Source of the DNA: Gammaproteobacteria bacterium
GTDB lineage: Bacteria; Pseudomonadota; Gammaproteobacteria; GRL18
NCBI GenBank assembly: GCA_023144715.1
Contig: JAGLFC010000058.1
Location: forward strand, 1-5,909
Direction of reading: 5' to 3'
DNA length: 5,909 nt
Shown: positions 1-5,177 of the stretch, in pieces
How positions within the stretch are numbered: the stretch's first letter is position 1
Layout: each line of letters opens with the position of its first letter
Notes under the pieces: generated by a model
Told to the model about the DNA's origin: nothing
Database searches by the model: none
Seen by the model: only the letters and a program-made list of their open reading frames with translations
Made by a program: the position numbers and the translations under genes

Positions 1-422
1 TACGCTGGGATTCACTGGGTGAATTTCTGGCTCTAGGGGCATCTTTAGAGCATATCGCCCTTAAATTTAATAATAAAAAAGCCGATATTTTGGCTCAAAC
101 ATTAGCCACAGCTACCGCTAAATTATTAGATCAGGGACACTCCCCTTCTCGAAAAACAGGAGAATTAGATAATAGAGGCAGTCATTTTTATCTTGCTTTA
201 TATTGGGCTCAAAGTTTGGCAGAACAAACTCAGGATATTGAATTGCAAACTCAATTCTCAATTTTAGCCAATCGATTAAGTCATAAAAGCTCTACTATTA
301 TTGATGAACTGCATGATATTCAGGGTAATTCTATTGAGTTAAAAGGTTATTATCACCCTCAAGAAGAGTTGATCAAACACTCTATGCGTCCGAGTAAACG
401 CTTTAATTCCATACTCAATTAA
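1..422 (+). CDS. icd: Isocitrate dehydrogenase, NADP-dependent, monomeric type (C-terminal part)
   Basis: This is the end of a TCA-cycle enzyme that oxidatively decarboxylates isocitrate to 2-oxoglutarate with NADP+ in the cytoplasm. The frame is open from base 3 and gives 139 residues; the rest of the roughly 740-residue protein lies outside the window. The sequence follows the C-terminal domain of the monomeric family closely: RWDSLGEFLAL at the start, then SPSRKTGELDNRGSHFYLAL at residues 47-66, GYYHP near 115, and a MRPS...FN ending. If aligned with the Azotobacter vinelandii enzyme, as I recall it, R1, D3 and R50 would be Arg600, Asp602 and Arg649, which help hold NADP+. This type is unrelated in fold detail to the homodimeric icd of E. 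coli. The reading frame is intact up to its TAA. A hairpin terminator follows 31 bases later, so it probably ends its own transcript. Confidence 0.96.
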   Translation, partial: RWDSLGEFLALGASLEHIALKFNNKKADILAQTLATATAKLLDQGHSPSRKTGELDNRGSHFYLALYWAQSLAEQTQDIELQTQFSILANRLSHKSSTIIDELHDIQGNSIELKGYYHPQEELIKHSMRPSKRFNSILN

Positions 423-453
423 GATTTTAGCTTGTTTTTTACCTGAAATAGAC

Positions 454-473
454 ATTAGCTATTGCTAATTTTT
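454..473 (+). terminator. Rho-independent terminator after icd
   Basis: ATTAGC (454-459) and GCTAAT (464-469) form a perfect 6-bp stem around a TATT loop, followed directly by Ts up to 473. It lies 31 bases after the icd stop. The stem has only two G-C pairs, so it may be leaky, which is common in AT-rich genomes. Confidence 0.6.
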
Positions 474-498
474 GTAAATTCGGGCAAGATCCACGCCT

Positions 499-504
499 TA
501 TAAA
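499..504 (+). promoter_or_regulatory. Possible -10 box for infA
   Basis: TATAAA at 499-504 lies about 40 bases before the infA start and downstream of the icd terminator, where a promoter is expected. The region 17 bases further up (AAATTC) does not look like a -35 box, so the call rests on position and the -10 match alone. Confidence 0.25.
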
Positions 505-543
505 TTTTAATCCATCAATAAACAGAGTAAAATAGTAAATATT

Positions 544-762
544 ATGGCAAAAGAAGAAGGCATTGAAATGGATGGTACTGTGGTTGACACTTTGCCTAAT
601 ACCATGTTTCGCGTAGAACTTGAAAATGGTCACATCGTGACTGCTCATATCTCAGGAAAAATGAGAAAAAATTATATTCGTATTCTGACAGGTGATAAGG
701 TGACAGTTCAATTAACACCCTATGATCTCAGTAAGGGACGCATTACTTACCGTGCTAAATAA
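544..762 (+). CDS. infA: Translation initiation factor IF-1
   Basis: IF-1 binds the A site of the 30S ribosomal subunit and helps IF-2 and IF-3 select the initiator tRNA. The product is 72 residues, the standard length, and nearly matches E. coli IF-1 along its whole length. It begins MAKEEGIEMDGTVVDTLPNT; the S1-like OB fold includes FRVELENGH (24-32), AHISGKMRKNYIRI (34-47) and LTPYDLSKGRI (57-67). The ATG at 544 is fixed by this match. The upstream sequence has no strong Shine-Dalgarno match, only a weak GAG well upstream. In Pseudomonas aeruginosa, infA follows cspD-clpS-clpA, with icd and the monomeric idh gene just beyond; here monomeric icd is next to infA and the clp genes are missing. 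It is probably transcribed alone, between two terminators. Confidence 0.98.
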   Translation: MAKEEGIEMDGTVVDTLPNTMFRVELENGHIVTAHISGKMRKNYIRILTGDKVTVQLTPYDLSKGRITYRAK

Positions 763-772
763 ATAATTCTCA

Positions 773-805
773 AGCCCCTGAATCTTATTCATTTGATAAG
801 GGGTT
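773..805 (+). terminator. Terminator after infA, with two possible pairings
   Basis: AGCCCCT (773-779) can pair with AGGGGTT (799-805), with one G-T wobble. Alternatively CTTAT (784-788 region) pairs with ATAAG (796-800) around a TCATTTG loop, and CCC/GGG stack below it with a 5' bulge. The hairpin starts 11 bases after the infA stop. The T tract is poor on the plus strand (TTCAAATT). It lies between infA and the end of the minus-strand frame at 810, so it could serve both directions. Confidence 0.55.
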
Positions 806-809
806 CAAA

Positions 810-1001
810 TTATATTGGCATTACAAAATATGTACCGCTATTGCCTTCAATTAGCATAAAATAATCAGATTTTTCTCCTGTTGTGGGTTCATCAATCAAA
901 TCAGATGTACGATATAGGTTCAGATTTCTATTCCCTTTGATACTATGAGTATAATTATACAATCCTGTGATTTTCCATAATGATCCATCACTAAATATAA
1001 A
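810..1001 (-). pseudogene. Start-less open frame, probable decayed 3' end of a lost gene
   Basis: On the minus strand the frame stays open for 63 codons between an in-frame TAA at 1002-1004 and its own TAA at 810-812. There is no ATG near its beginning; the internal TTG has no properly spaced ribosome binding site. The translation looks like real protein: near its start it reads DGSLWKITGLYNYTHSIKG, and it ends SDYFMLIEGNSGTYFVMPI. The residue mix is balanced, with Trp, Gly, Pro and many charged residues, rather than the Lys/Asn/Ile/Phe mix expected from random AT-rich DNA. I do not recognise the family. No matching frame continues upstream in 1005-1150, so if it was a gene, its 5' part is gone. 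It converges on infA and stops just behind the infA terminator. A short gene with an unusual start, or a chance open frame, remain possible. Confidence 0.4.
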
Positions 1002-1036
1002 TTATATCTATTTGTTTTTTTTCTGAAAAATTTTAC

Positions 1037-1063
1037 TAGTGTTTTAGTGCAATCACTACACTA
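1037..1063. repeat. Nested inverted repeat of TAGTG / CACTA
   Basis: The order is TAGTG (1037-1041), TTT, TAGTG (1045-1049), CAAT loop, CACTA (1054-1058), CACTA (1059-1063). Two direct copies face two inverted copies, giving a 10-bp stem with a three-base bulge on one arm. It lies about 100 bases before the lipoprotein gene in non-coding DNA. It could be an operator with paired half-sites, a weak terminator for the plus strand (TAATTTTCTTT follows), or scar sequence. Confidence 0.45.
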
Positions 1064-1130
1064 TAATTTTCTTTAATCTATTTTATAATATTCCATGGAT
1101 TCAATTCTTAATTAATAACATTCTAATTTA

Positions 1131-1139
1131 TGCTAAAAT
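1131..1139 (+). promoter_or_regulatory. Possible extended -10 promoter of the lipoprotein gene
   Basis: TGC followed by TAAAAT (1134-1139) is an extended -10 match, 21 bases before the ATG at 1161. No clear -35 box lies 17 bases upstream (ATTAAT). In DNA this AT-rich such matches arise by chance, so this rests mainly on position. Confidence 0.3.
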
Positions 1140-1160
1140 AACATTAAAATAGTGTATTCA

Positions 1161-1673
1161 ATGTTAAGGAGCCTTATTATATCTTATTTAAAGTTTATTT
1201 TTTTATTCATAGGTTTAGCTGGTTTTATTTTATTGTTTAATACGGGCTGTACTGATCTTCAAAGTATGGACAGCAATAGTAAGATTAGTCGTTTTCAAAA
1301 TTCTGAAGATGTTTATCGTGCATCAATGCGCTGGGGTGAATGGAATGATCTTTTTCATTTGATGAAAGATAAGCCTGATGCTGCTGATAAATTAAAACAA
1401 CCTTCTGAAGATTATTTGCTTCATTTAGAAACCATAAAAGTAAAAGAAGTGACTGTTATTGGTTCTAATATGGATAAAGCATTAGGTGAAGGATTTTCAC
1501 AATTTAAAATAGGTTATCGTATTGATTCTGTGTTAAAACTTTATTCCATTCGACATAAAGTTAATTGGTGGTATCATAAAGAAAGTAATCTTTGGTTTAC
1601 GGATACACCATTACCTAAAGAGTTTGCTCCCCCTAAACGAAGAACCATTAAACTCTCTCCAAAAACATATTAA
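1161..1673 (+). CDS. Probable lipoprotein of unknown function
   Basis: The product has 170 residues if started at the ATG at 1161; an in-frame GTG at 1152 would add three. Residues 1-29 have a basic start (MLR) and a long hydrophobic stretch (LIISYLKFIFLFIGLAGFIL), ending at NTGC, so Cys30 is the likely lipidated residue. The lipobox is imperfect: Asn, not Leu, stands at -3. The mature part is hydrophilic, with MRWGEW at 56-61 and an aromatic C-terminal motif, WWYHKESNLWF at 136-146 followed by TDTPLP. As I recall, MRWG and a late Trp-rich motif also occur in small uncharacterised gammaproteobacterial lipoproteins; an NTF2-like fold is conceivable but unproven. Neither start has a good ribosome binding site: the only strong one, AAGGAG at 1166-1171, lies inside the gene. 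Its stop overlaps that of the opposite DUF1415 gene. Confidence 0.8.
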   Translation: MLRSLIISYLKFIFLFIGLAGFILLFNTGCTDLQSMDSNSKISRFQNSEDVYRASMRWGEWNDLFHLMKDKPDAADKLKQPSEDYLLHLETIKVKEVTVIGSNMDKALGEGFSQFKIGYRIDSVLKLYSIRHKVNWWYHKESNLWFTDTPLPKEFAPPKRRTIKLSPKTY

Positions 1674-2203
1674 CGGCATTTATTTAACATTTCTTGCATT
1701 TTCTTTAAACCTAACGATTGGCAATATTGAATGTTACGTTCTGGAATTTGTTCAGGATTAGGGTAATTTTTTAACGCATTTTCTAAACTCTGTTCTCTAA
1801 TTAAATGTAAGGTTGGATATGGGGAACGATTCGTATAATTAGCAGGATCATTTTCATCACTTTGGGCAAAACAATAATCAGGATGAAAACTTGCGAGTTG
1901 ATACACACCTTCATAATCTTGCTCAATCAATAATTCACTAGCAAGGGCTAAAAAATCTAAATAATCGTTAAAATCTTCACAAAGATGTGCCAATATGAAA
2001 AGCGTCGTTTCAATTTCTGGCTGTGTATCAAGACGTTCACATTCTACTAATAAATGTTCAAGAGCTTGGTTGATTTCATAATGTTCATCCACACAGAAAA
2101 ATATACTCTTATTATCTCGTTCTTTTTTGGCAAAAGGACAAATATTATGTTTAATAATGACAGAATCTAGCCAACATTGGGTAGGTTTAATATAAATGTC
2201 CAT
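1670..2203 (-). CDS. DUF1415 family protein
   Basis: The 177-residue product matches the DUF1415 family in length and motifs; its biochemical function is unknown. Family marks are WLDSVIIKHNICPFAK (11-26), ETTLFIL (65-71), ASFHPDYCFA (104-113), the long block NYTNRSPYPTLHLIRE (122-137), and IPERN (153-157). The conserved Cys22, His107 and His133 could suit metal or redox chemistry, but that is inference. No signal peptide is seen, so it should be cytoplasmic. The ATG at 2203 is supported by AGGAA eight bases upstream, which overlaps the stop of the metallopeptidase gene ahead, so the two are translationally close and share a transcript. No terminator is visible at the 3' end; the transcript probably runs into the antisense of the lipoprotein gene. 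Confidence 0.92.
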   Translation of the reverse strand: MDIYIKPTQCWLDSVIIKHNICPFAKKERDNKSIFFCVDEHYEINQALEHLLVECERLDTQPEIETTLFILAHLCEDFNDYLDFLALASELLIEQDYEGVYQLASFHPDYCFAQSDENDPANYTNRSPYPTLHLIREQSLENALKNYPNPEQIPERNIQYCQSLGLKKMQEMLNKCR

Positions 2204-2211
2204 TAAAAAAA

Positions 2212-2216
2212 TTCCT
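2212..2216 (-). promoter_or_regulatory. Ribosome binding site of the DUF1415 gene, overlapping the upstream stop codon
   Basis: On the minus strand AGGAA occupies 2216-2212 and shares two bases with the TAG stop of the metallopeptidase gene (2217-2215). Eight bases separate it from the ATG. This arrangement suggests ribosomes ending on the first gene can restart on the second. Confidence 0.6.
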
Positions 2217-3003
2217 ATATTGAATGAGTACTGAGTTGTTTATAATGTATCCAGCAGGGTAATTGAGTTGATGCCTGATTAATACGTTGATCTCGCTCTC
2301 TAGCATCAGGGATTAAAGTATCCAAAGCATTCCAAAATGATTGTGAATGATTCATCTCTAAGGTATGAGTCAACTCATGATAAAGTACATAATCCAACAA
2401 ATCTTTTTCGACAAATAACAGACGATAATTTAAACTAATATTTTTCTTTGCTGAACAACTGCCCCAGCGTGTCTTTTGTGAGCGTATAGTCAAACAATTA
2501 TATGATAAATTCGATAATTGACTCAGTTGCTTTAATCTTTTTTGTAAATAATAGGCGGCATAATCTTTAAAAAATTGTTCCAATAAGGCAAATATTTTGA
2601 TTTTATTCTCAGTTTTTTTATTATCATAACTGATTGATAATTGATATTCACTCAAACGCTTTAAGGTTAGAGGTAACTTAGAGTCTTGTTGAGATACAGA
2701 TTTAATTAAGTATTCAACTGTAAATGTTTGATCAAGAGCAAGTAATTTAATTGTTTTTGGGAAATCACATTGATCAATCCTGTTTTTATTACTTGTCTTT
2801 TGTTGTAAACGATTGATTGCATTACGAATCCACTGCTCTTTTTTTTGTAGAAATTCAGGAATAAAGCGTGCTTTCTCATGCTCACTCATTGTGTGGGGAA
2901 CAATAATCTCCAATCCTTTTGCAAGTGATACAGATAAACGCATACAGTGTGCACGCTTAGAAATACGCAGTGTATAATCTAGAAAAGTATTATACGTCTT
3001 CAA
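2215..3003 (-). CDS. YgjP-like zinc metallopeptidase (DUF45 / M48-related)
   Basis: The protein has 262 residues with the marks of the YgjP-like (DUF45, WLM-type) metallopeptidase family. The N-terminal part has YTLRISKRAHCMRLSVS (10-26), which fits the family's opening beta strands. The middle is variable and Lys-rich. The C-terminal domain has IRSQKTRWGSC (173-183), YRLLFVEKDLLDYVLYHELT, the zinc motif HELTH (209-213), third ligand His219 in MNHS, and a following FW. All zinc ligands and the catalytic Glu210 are present. Substrates are poorly known for the family; some members are annotated as UTP pyrophosphatase. The start is read as TTG at 3003-3001, because an in-frame TAA lies nine bases upstream and the next ATG (codon 21) would cut the first family strand. 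TAGGA stands 14 bases before the TTG, rather far. It is the first gene of a pair with DUF1415. Confidence 0.9.
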   Translation of the reverse strand: MKTYNTFLDYTLRISKRAHCMRLSVSLAKGLEIIVPHTMSEHEKARFIPEFLQKKEQWIRNAINRLQQKTSNKNRIDQCDFPKTIKLLALDQTFTVEYLIKSVSQQDSKLPLTLKRLSEYQLSISYDNKKTENKIKIFALLEQFFKDYAAYYLQKRLKQLSQLSNLSYNCLTIRSQKTRWGSCSAKKNISLNYRLLFVEKDLLDYVLYHELTHTLEMNHSQSFWNALDTLIPDARERDQRINQASTQLPCWIHYKQLSTHSI

Positions 3004-3042
3004 ATTCTGTATTTAATTCCTACTGGAGTGATTCTAATTATT

Positions 3043-3123
3043 TTATCTGATCAATCGAATATTTGCATACATTGGTAAGCCGTTCAATTTAAAATTTTTA
3101 CTGGTTAAAGACCCATATCTCAC
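3043..3123 (-). CDS. Doubtful 26-residue ORF behind the unknown gene
   Basis: A GTG at 3123-3121, ten bases after the stop of the 237-residue gene, opens a frame of 26 codons. Its translation reads RYGSLTSKNFKLNGLPMYA followed by NIRLIR. The composition is protein-like and the spacing is operon-like, but there is no clear ribosome binding site and the frame is short enough to arise by chance. It could also be the worn tail of a former gene. I do not recognise it. A competing 29-codon open frame runs on the plus strand through the same bases. Confidence 0.2.
   Translation of the reverse strand: MRYGSLTSKNFKLNGLPMYANIRLIR
3059..3087 (-). promoter_or_regulatory. Possible promoter of the metallopeptidase-DUF1415 operon
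   Basis: On the minus strand TTGAAC (3087-3082) and AAATAT (3064-3059) are 17 bases apart, about 55 bases ahead of the TTG start. The -35 match is good and the -10 match is only three of six. It overlaps the doubtful 26-codon frame, so at most one of the two readings may be right. Confidence 0.25.
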
Positions 3124-3133
3124 TTAATCTTAT

Positions 3134-3847
3134 TTAATGTTGGGTGCTATTATTCCATAATTCAAAATAACGCCGAACAATAATTCTCACATTATCAGGA
3201 TAGCCAATAATATCCATTTGTTCTAAGGCTTGGGCAAAGAAGCTAGGGGCATCATTAGGTAAATATTCACCGATTAATTCATACGCCTGTTCCATTAAAG
3301 GATCTTGATGAGACCGTGTGGCAATGATTGCGTTGTTAAACAATAATACTCGCCAAGGTCGTCCTGGATTATTGTTATCCATATCCTGCTTAATACTCAT
3401 GGGACAGGCATCAATAATGTCCATGGATAAATGAGCCAGTTCTTCTAGTTCTTCCTGACCTTTAGCAAAATTACTGTATTCCCCTAAAAAGTTCACAATC
3501 ACTTCTATTTCATCCAATTCACAGTGATGCCTACCTGCCCACGCCGAAAATAGGATAATACTTTTCATAATATCAGGAGCAATGCTAGTGGCTTGTAATT
3601 TCTCTACCCATTGCACGGATTCTATATGCAATTTAATCCCATGATTGGCAATTTCATTGAGTTCATCCTGACTCATTGCATTATGAATCGTATCAATGCG
3701 TTCAATAATAAGACACAGTTGATGATAGGCTTCTTTTAAAATTTCAGGATTAGATTCTGGATGGTCATTTTCTTTCTTCATCAACCAAAGTTGATAAAGT
3801 TCTTCAGAATGCATATTAAGTTGTTTGATTAATTTATTACTAGACAT
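3134..3847 (-). CDS. Conserved-looking hypothetical protein, cytoplasmic, helical
   Basis: I do not recognise this 237-residue protein. It has no signal peptide or membrane segment and is acidic and probably almost wholly helical. The N-terminal half carries heptad-like Leu/Ile spacing (SSNKLIKQLNMHSEELYQLW; EAYHQLCLIIERIDTI). The centre has FSAWAGRHHCELDEIEVIVNF at about 100-120, with a His-His-Cys cluster. The strongest-looking stretch is PGRPWRVLLFNNAIIATRSH at 161-180, followed by a Leu/Tyr-rich helix to LPNDAP near 201 and a last segment ending RRYFELW. Such a proline-then-aromatic block in an otherwise helical protein suggests a conserved binding face, but that is inference. The ATG at 3847 has only a weak GAG seven bases upstream; the next Met is residue 12. 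It is on the hemE strand, 170 bases behind it, with its own possible -10 box. Confidence 0.85.
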   Translation of the reverse strand: MSSNKLIKQLNMHSEELYQLWLMKKENDHPESNPEILKEAYHQLCLIIERIDTIHNAMSQDELNEIANHGIKLHIESVQWVEKLQATSIAPDIMKSIILFSAWAGRHHCELDEIEVIVNFLGEYSNFAKGQEELEELAHLSMDIIDACPMSIKQDMDNNNPGRPWRVLLFNNAIIATRSHQDPLMEQAYELIGEYLPNDAPSFFAQALEQMDIIGYPDNVRIIVRRYFELWNNSTQH

Positions 3848-3881
3848 CTTTTAACTCATTTTTTCTATTTAACATGTTTTT

Positions 3882-3887
3882 ATTATA
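3882..3887 (-). promoter_or_regulatory. Possible -10 box ahead of the 237-residue hypothetical gene
   Basis: The minus strand carries a perfect TATAAT at 3887-3882, about 35 bases before the ATG at 3847. The hexamer 17 bases upstream (GATTTT) is not a -35 box. If real, the gene is expressed apart from gltD-hemE. Confidence 0.35.
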
Positions 3888-3889
3888 TT

Positions 3890-4000
3890 TTACTGAATAT
3901 CCGAAAAATCATATTTTGTAGGAGGATAACATTTATTCTCATTGTCGTAGTGTATATGGCTATTGCTTTTATCAACTTTATCAAAATGTTCAATATCCAC
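3890..4000 (-). CDS. Possible small protein of 36 residues behind hemE
   Basis: On the minus strand a GTG at 4000-3998 is preceded by TTGGAG (4012-4007), six bases away, a good ribosome binding site. The frame runs 36 codons to a TAA at 3892-3890. It begins MDIEHFDKVDKSNSHIHYD, with a central Cys-Tyr-Pro-Pro, and ends TKYDFSDIQ. The composition is hydrophilic and acidic, with six Asp and three His, unlike chance translation of AT-rich DNA. The frame is open a further ten codons upstream into the hemE end without a better start. It begins 17 bases after the hemE stop, so it would be on the same transcript. I know no such family. It could instead be a fragment of a larger lost protein. Confidence 0.4.
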   Translation of the reverse strand: MDIEHFDKVDKSNSHIHYDNENKCYPPTKYDFSDIQ

Positions 4001-4017
4001 CTTTAGCTCCAAATGAA

Positions 4018-5082
4018 TTACTGATGATACGGTTCACTATGCTTATGCACTGCATCAATAAAAACACCGACATTTTCAGGATCAATGTGTTGATGTATGC
4101 CATGCCCTAGATTAAAGACATGCCCATTACCTTTACCATAACTGGCTAAAATAGTTTCAACTTCCTGCTCTATACGTTCAGGTTTAGCATATAAAATACT
4201 GGGATCCATATTACCTTGCAATGCCACTTTATCACCGACTCTCGCACGAGCATCGGCAAGATCAAGTGTCCAGTCTACACCTAAAGCATCACAGCCTGTG
4301 TCTGCCATACTTTCTAACCAACCAGCCGCACCTTTAGAAAATAAAACCACAGGCACTTGTCTGCCATCATTTTCACGCGTCAAACCATCCACAATTTGTT
4401 GCATATAACGCAGTGAAAATTCTTTATAATCACGCGGAGTCAGTACGCCACCCCAAGTATCAAAAATCATCACCGCTTGAGCACCTGCCGCAATTTGAGC
4501 ATTCAGATAAGTCGTCACAGATTGTGCAAGAGTATCCAGTAATTTGTGCATGGTGTGTGGGGCATCAAACATCATACCTTTTACCTTACCAAATTCCTTA
4601 GTAGAACCACCTTCTACCATATACGTGGCGAGTGTCCAAGGGCTACCAGAAAAACCAATTAACGGTACACGTCCATCTAATTCCTTACGAATAGTACGCA
4701 CGGCATTCATCACATATTGCAATTCACCTTCAGGATCAGGAATACCCAAAGCATCAACATCCGCGGCTGAACGAATTGGCTTATCAAATTTGGGGCCTTC
4801 ACCTTGAGCAAAACGAAGTTGCAAACCCATTGCATCAGGAATCGTGAGAATATCTGAAAATAAAATAGCGGCATCTAAGGCATAGCGTTCGAGTGGTTGA
4901 AGCGTGACTTCACACGCCAGTTCTGCATTCATACACAGATCCATAAAGCTACCCGCTTGTTCACGAGTAGCACGATATTCTGGCAAATAACGACCTGCTT
5001 GGCGCATCATCCAGACAGGCGTTTTGTCTACTGGTTGACGTAAAAGGGCTTTTAGGAAACGGTCGTTTTTTAATTCACTCAT
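4018..5082 (-). CDS. hemE: Uroporphyrinogen decarboxylase
   Basis: HemE removes the four acetate carboxyl groups of uroporphyrinogen III to give coproporphyrinogen III, in cytoplasmic haem synthesis. The product is 354 residues, the usual length. The start at 5082 (MSELKNDRF) matches the family; an in-frame ATG at 5130 would add 16 residues with no family counterpart. Active-site marks are all present: PVWMMRQAGRYLPEYR (22-37, with Arg27 and Arg31), LFSDILTIPDAMG (74-86, with Asp77), GFSGSPWTLATYMVEGG (143-159, with Tyr154), FDTWGG (207-212), and NLGHGIHQHIDP (324-335, with His327). A weak GGAA lies about ten bases before the ATG. It follows gltD by 95 bases on the same strand, as in Pseudomonas, where gltB-gltD-hemE is known. 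No terminator is evident after its stop. Confidence 0.98.
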   Translation of the reverse strand: MSELKNDRFLKALLRQPVDKTPVWMMRQAGRYLPEYRATREQAGSFMDLCMNAELACEVTLQPLERYALDAAILFSDILTIPDAMGLQLRFAQGEGPKFDKPIRSAADVDALGIPDPEGELQYVMNAVRTIRKELDGRVPLIGFSGSPWTLATYMVEGGSTKEFGKVKGMMFDAPHTMHKLLDTLAQSVTTYLNAQIAAGAQAVMIFDTWGGVLTPRDYKEFSLRYMQQIVDGLTRENDGRQVPVVLFSKGAAGWLESMADTGCDALGVDWTLDLADARARVGDKVALQGNMDPSILYAKPERIEQEVETILASYGKGNGHVFNLGHGIHQHIDPENVGVFIDAVHKHSEPYHQ

Positions 5083-5113
5083 TGATATTTTTTCCAGCTT
5101 AAATAAGTTAATT

Positions 5114-5135
5114 TTCCCATGGCAAAACATGGGAA
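5114..5135 (-). promoter_or_regulatory. Perfect 8-bp hairpin between gltD and hemE
   Basis: On the minus strand TTCCCATG and CATGGGAA form a perfect 8-bp stem with a six-base TTTTGC loop, about 30 bases before the hemE start. No T run follows on that strand, so it is not a classic terminator. It may slow or attenuate read-through from gltD, stabilise the mRNA end, or act as an operator. A -35-like TTGCCA overlaps it (5125-5120), but no convincing -10 box is placed behind it. Confidence 0.4.
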
Positions 5136-5160
5136 TTAGGGTAGGATTGGGCAGTACTTG

Positions 5161-5177
5161 GCACTTAGAATGAGTGC
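5161..5177 (-). other. Small hairpin directly after the gltD stop
   Basis: GCACT (5161-5165) and AGTGC (5173-5177) form a 5-bp stem with a seven-base loop, starting at the very base after the gltD TAA. There is no T tract. It may mark the end of gltD as a 3'-stabilising structure, but a stem this short can be chance. Confidence 0.25.

Noticed and set aside
439..648. Minus-strand open frame across the infA start
   Set aside because: It is antisense to infA and the icd terminator, and its translation is low in protein character.
3004..3133. Plus-strand 29-codon open frame reading YIGKPFNLKFLLVKDPYLT near its end
   Set aside because: It has no start codon with a ribosome binding site, and a stretch this short is expected by chance.
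3920..3925. Perfect AGGAGG on the plus strand, suggesting a plus-strand gene
   Set aside because: No ATG, GTG or TTG follows at a usable distance; only ATT is nearby. The same bases are Pro-Pro codons of the minus-strand 36-codon frame, which explains them.
4413..4807. Plus-strand open frames inside hemE
   Set aside because: They are antisense to the clearly coding hemE and have no family-like features.
5083..5130. Longer hemE start at 5130
   Set aside because: The 16 extra residues have no counterpart in the family, the ATG lies in the hairpin, and MSELKNDRF at 5082 is the typical HemE beginning.
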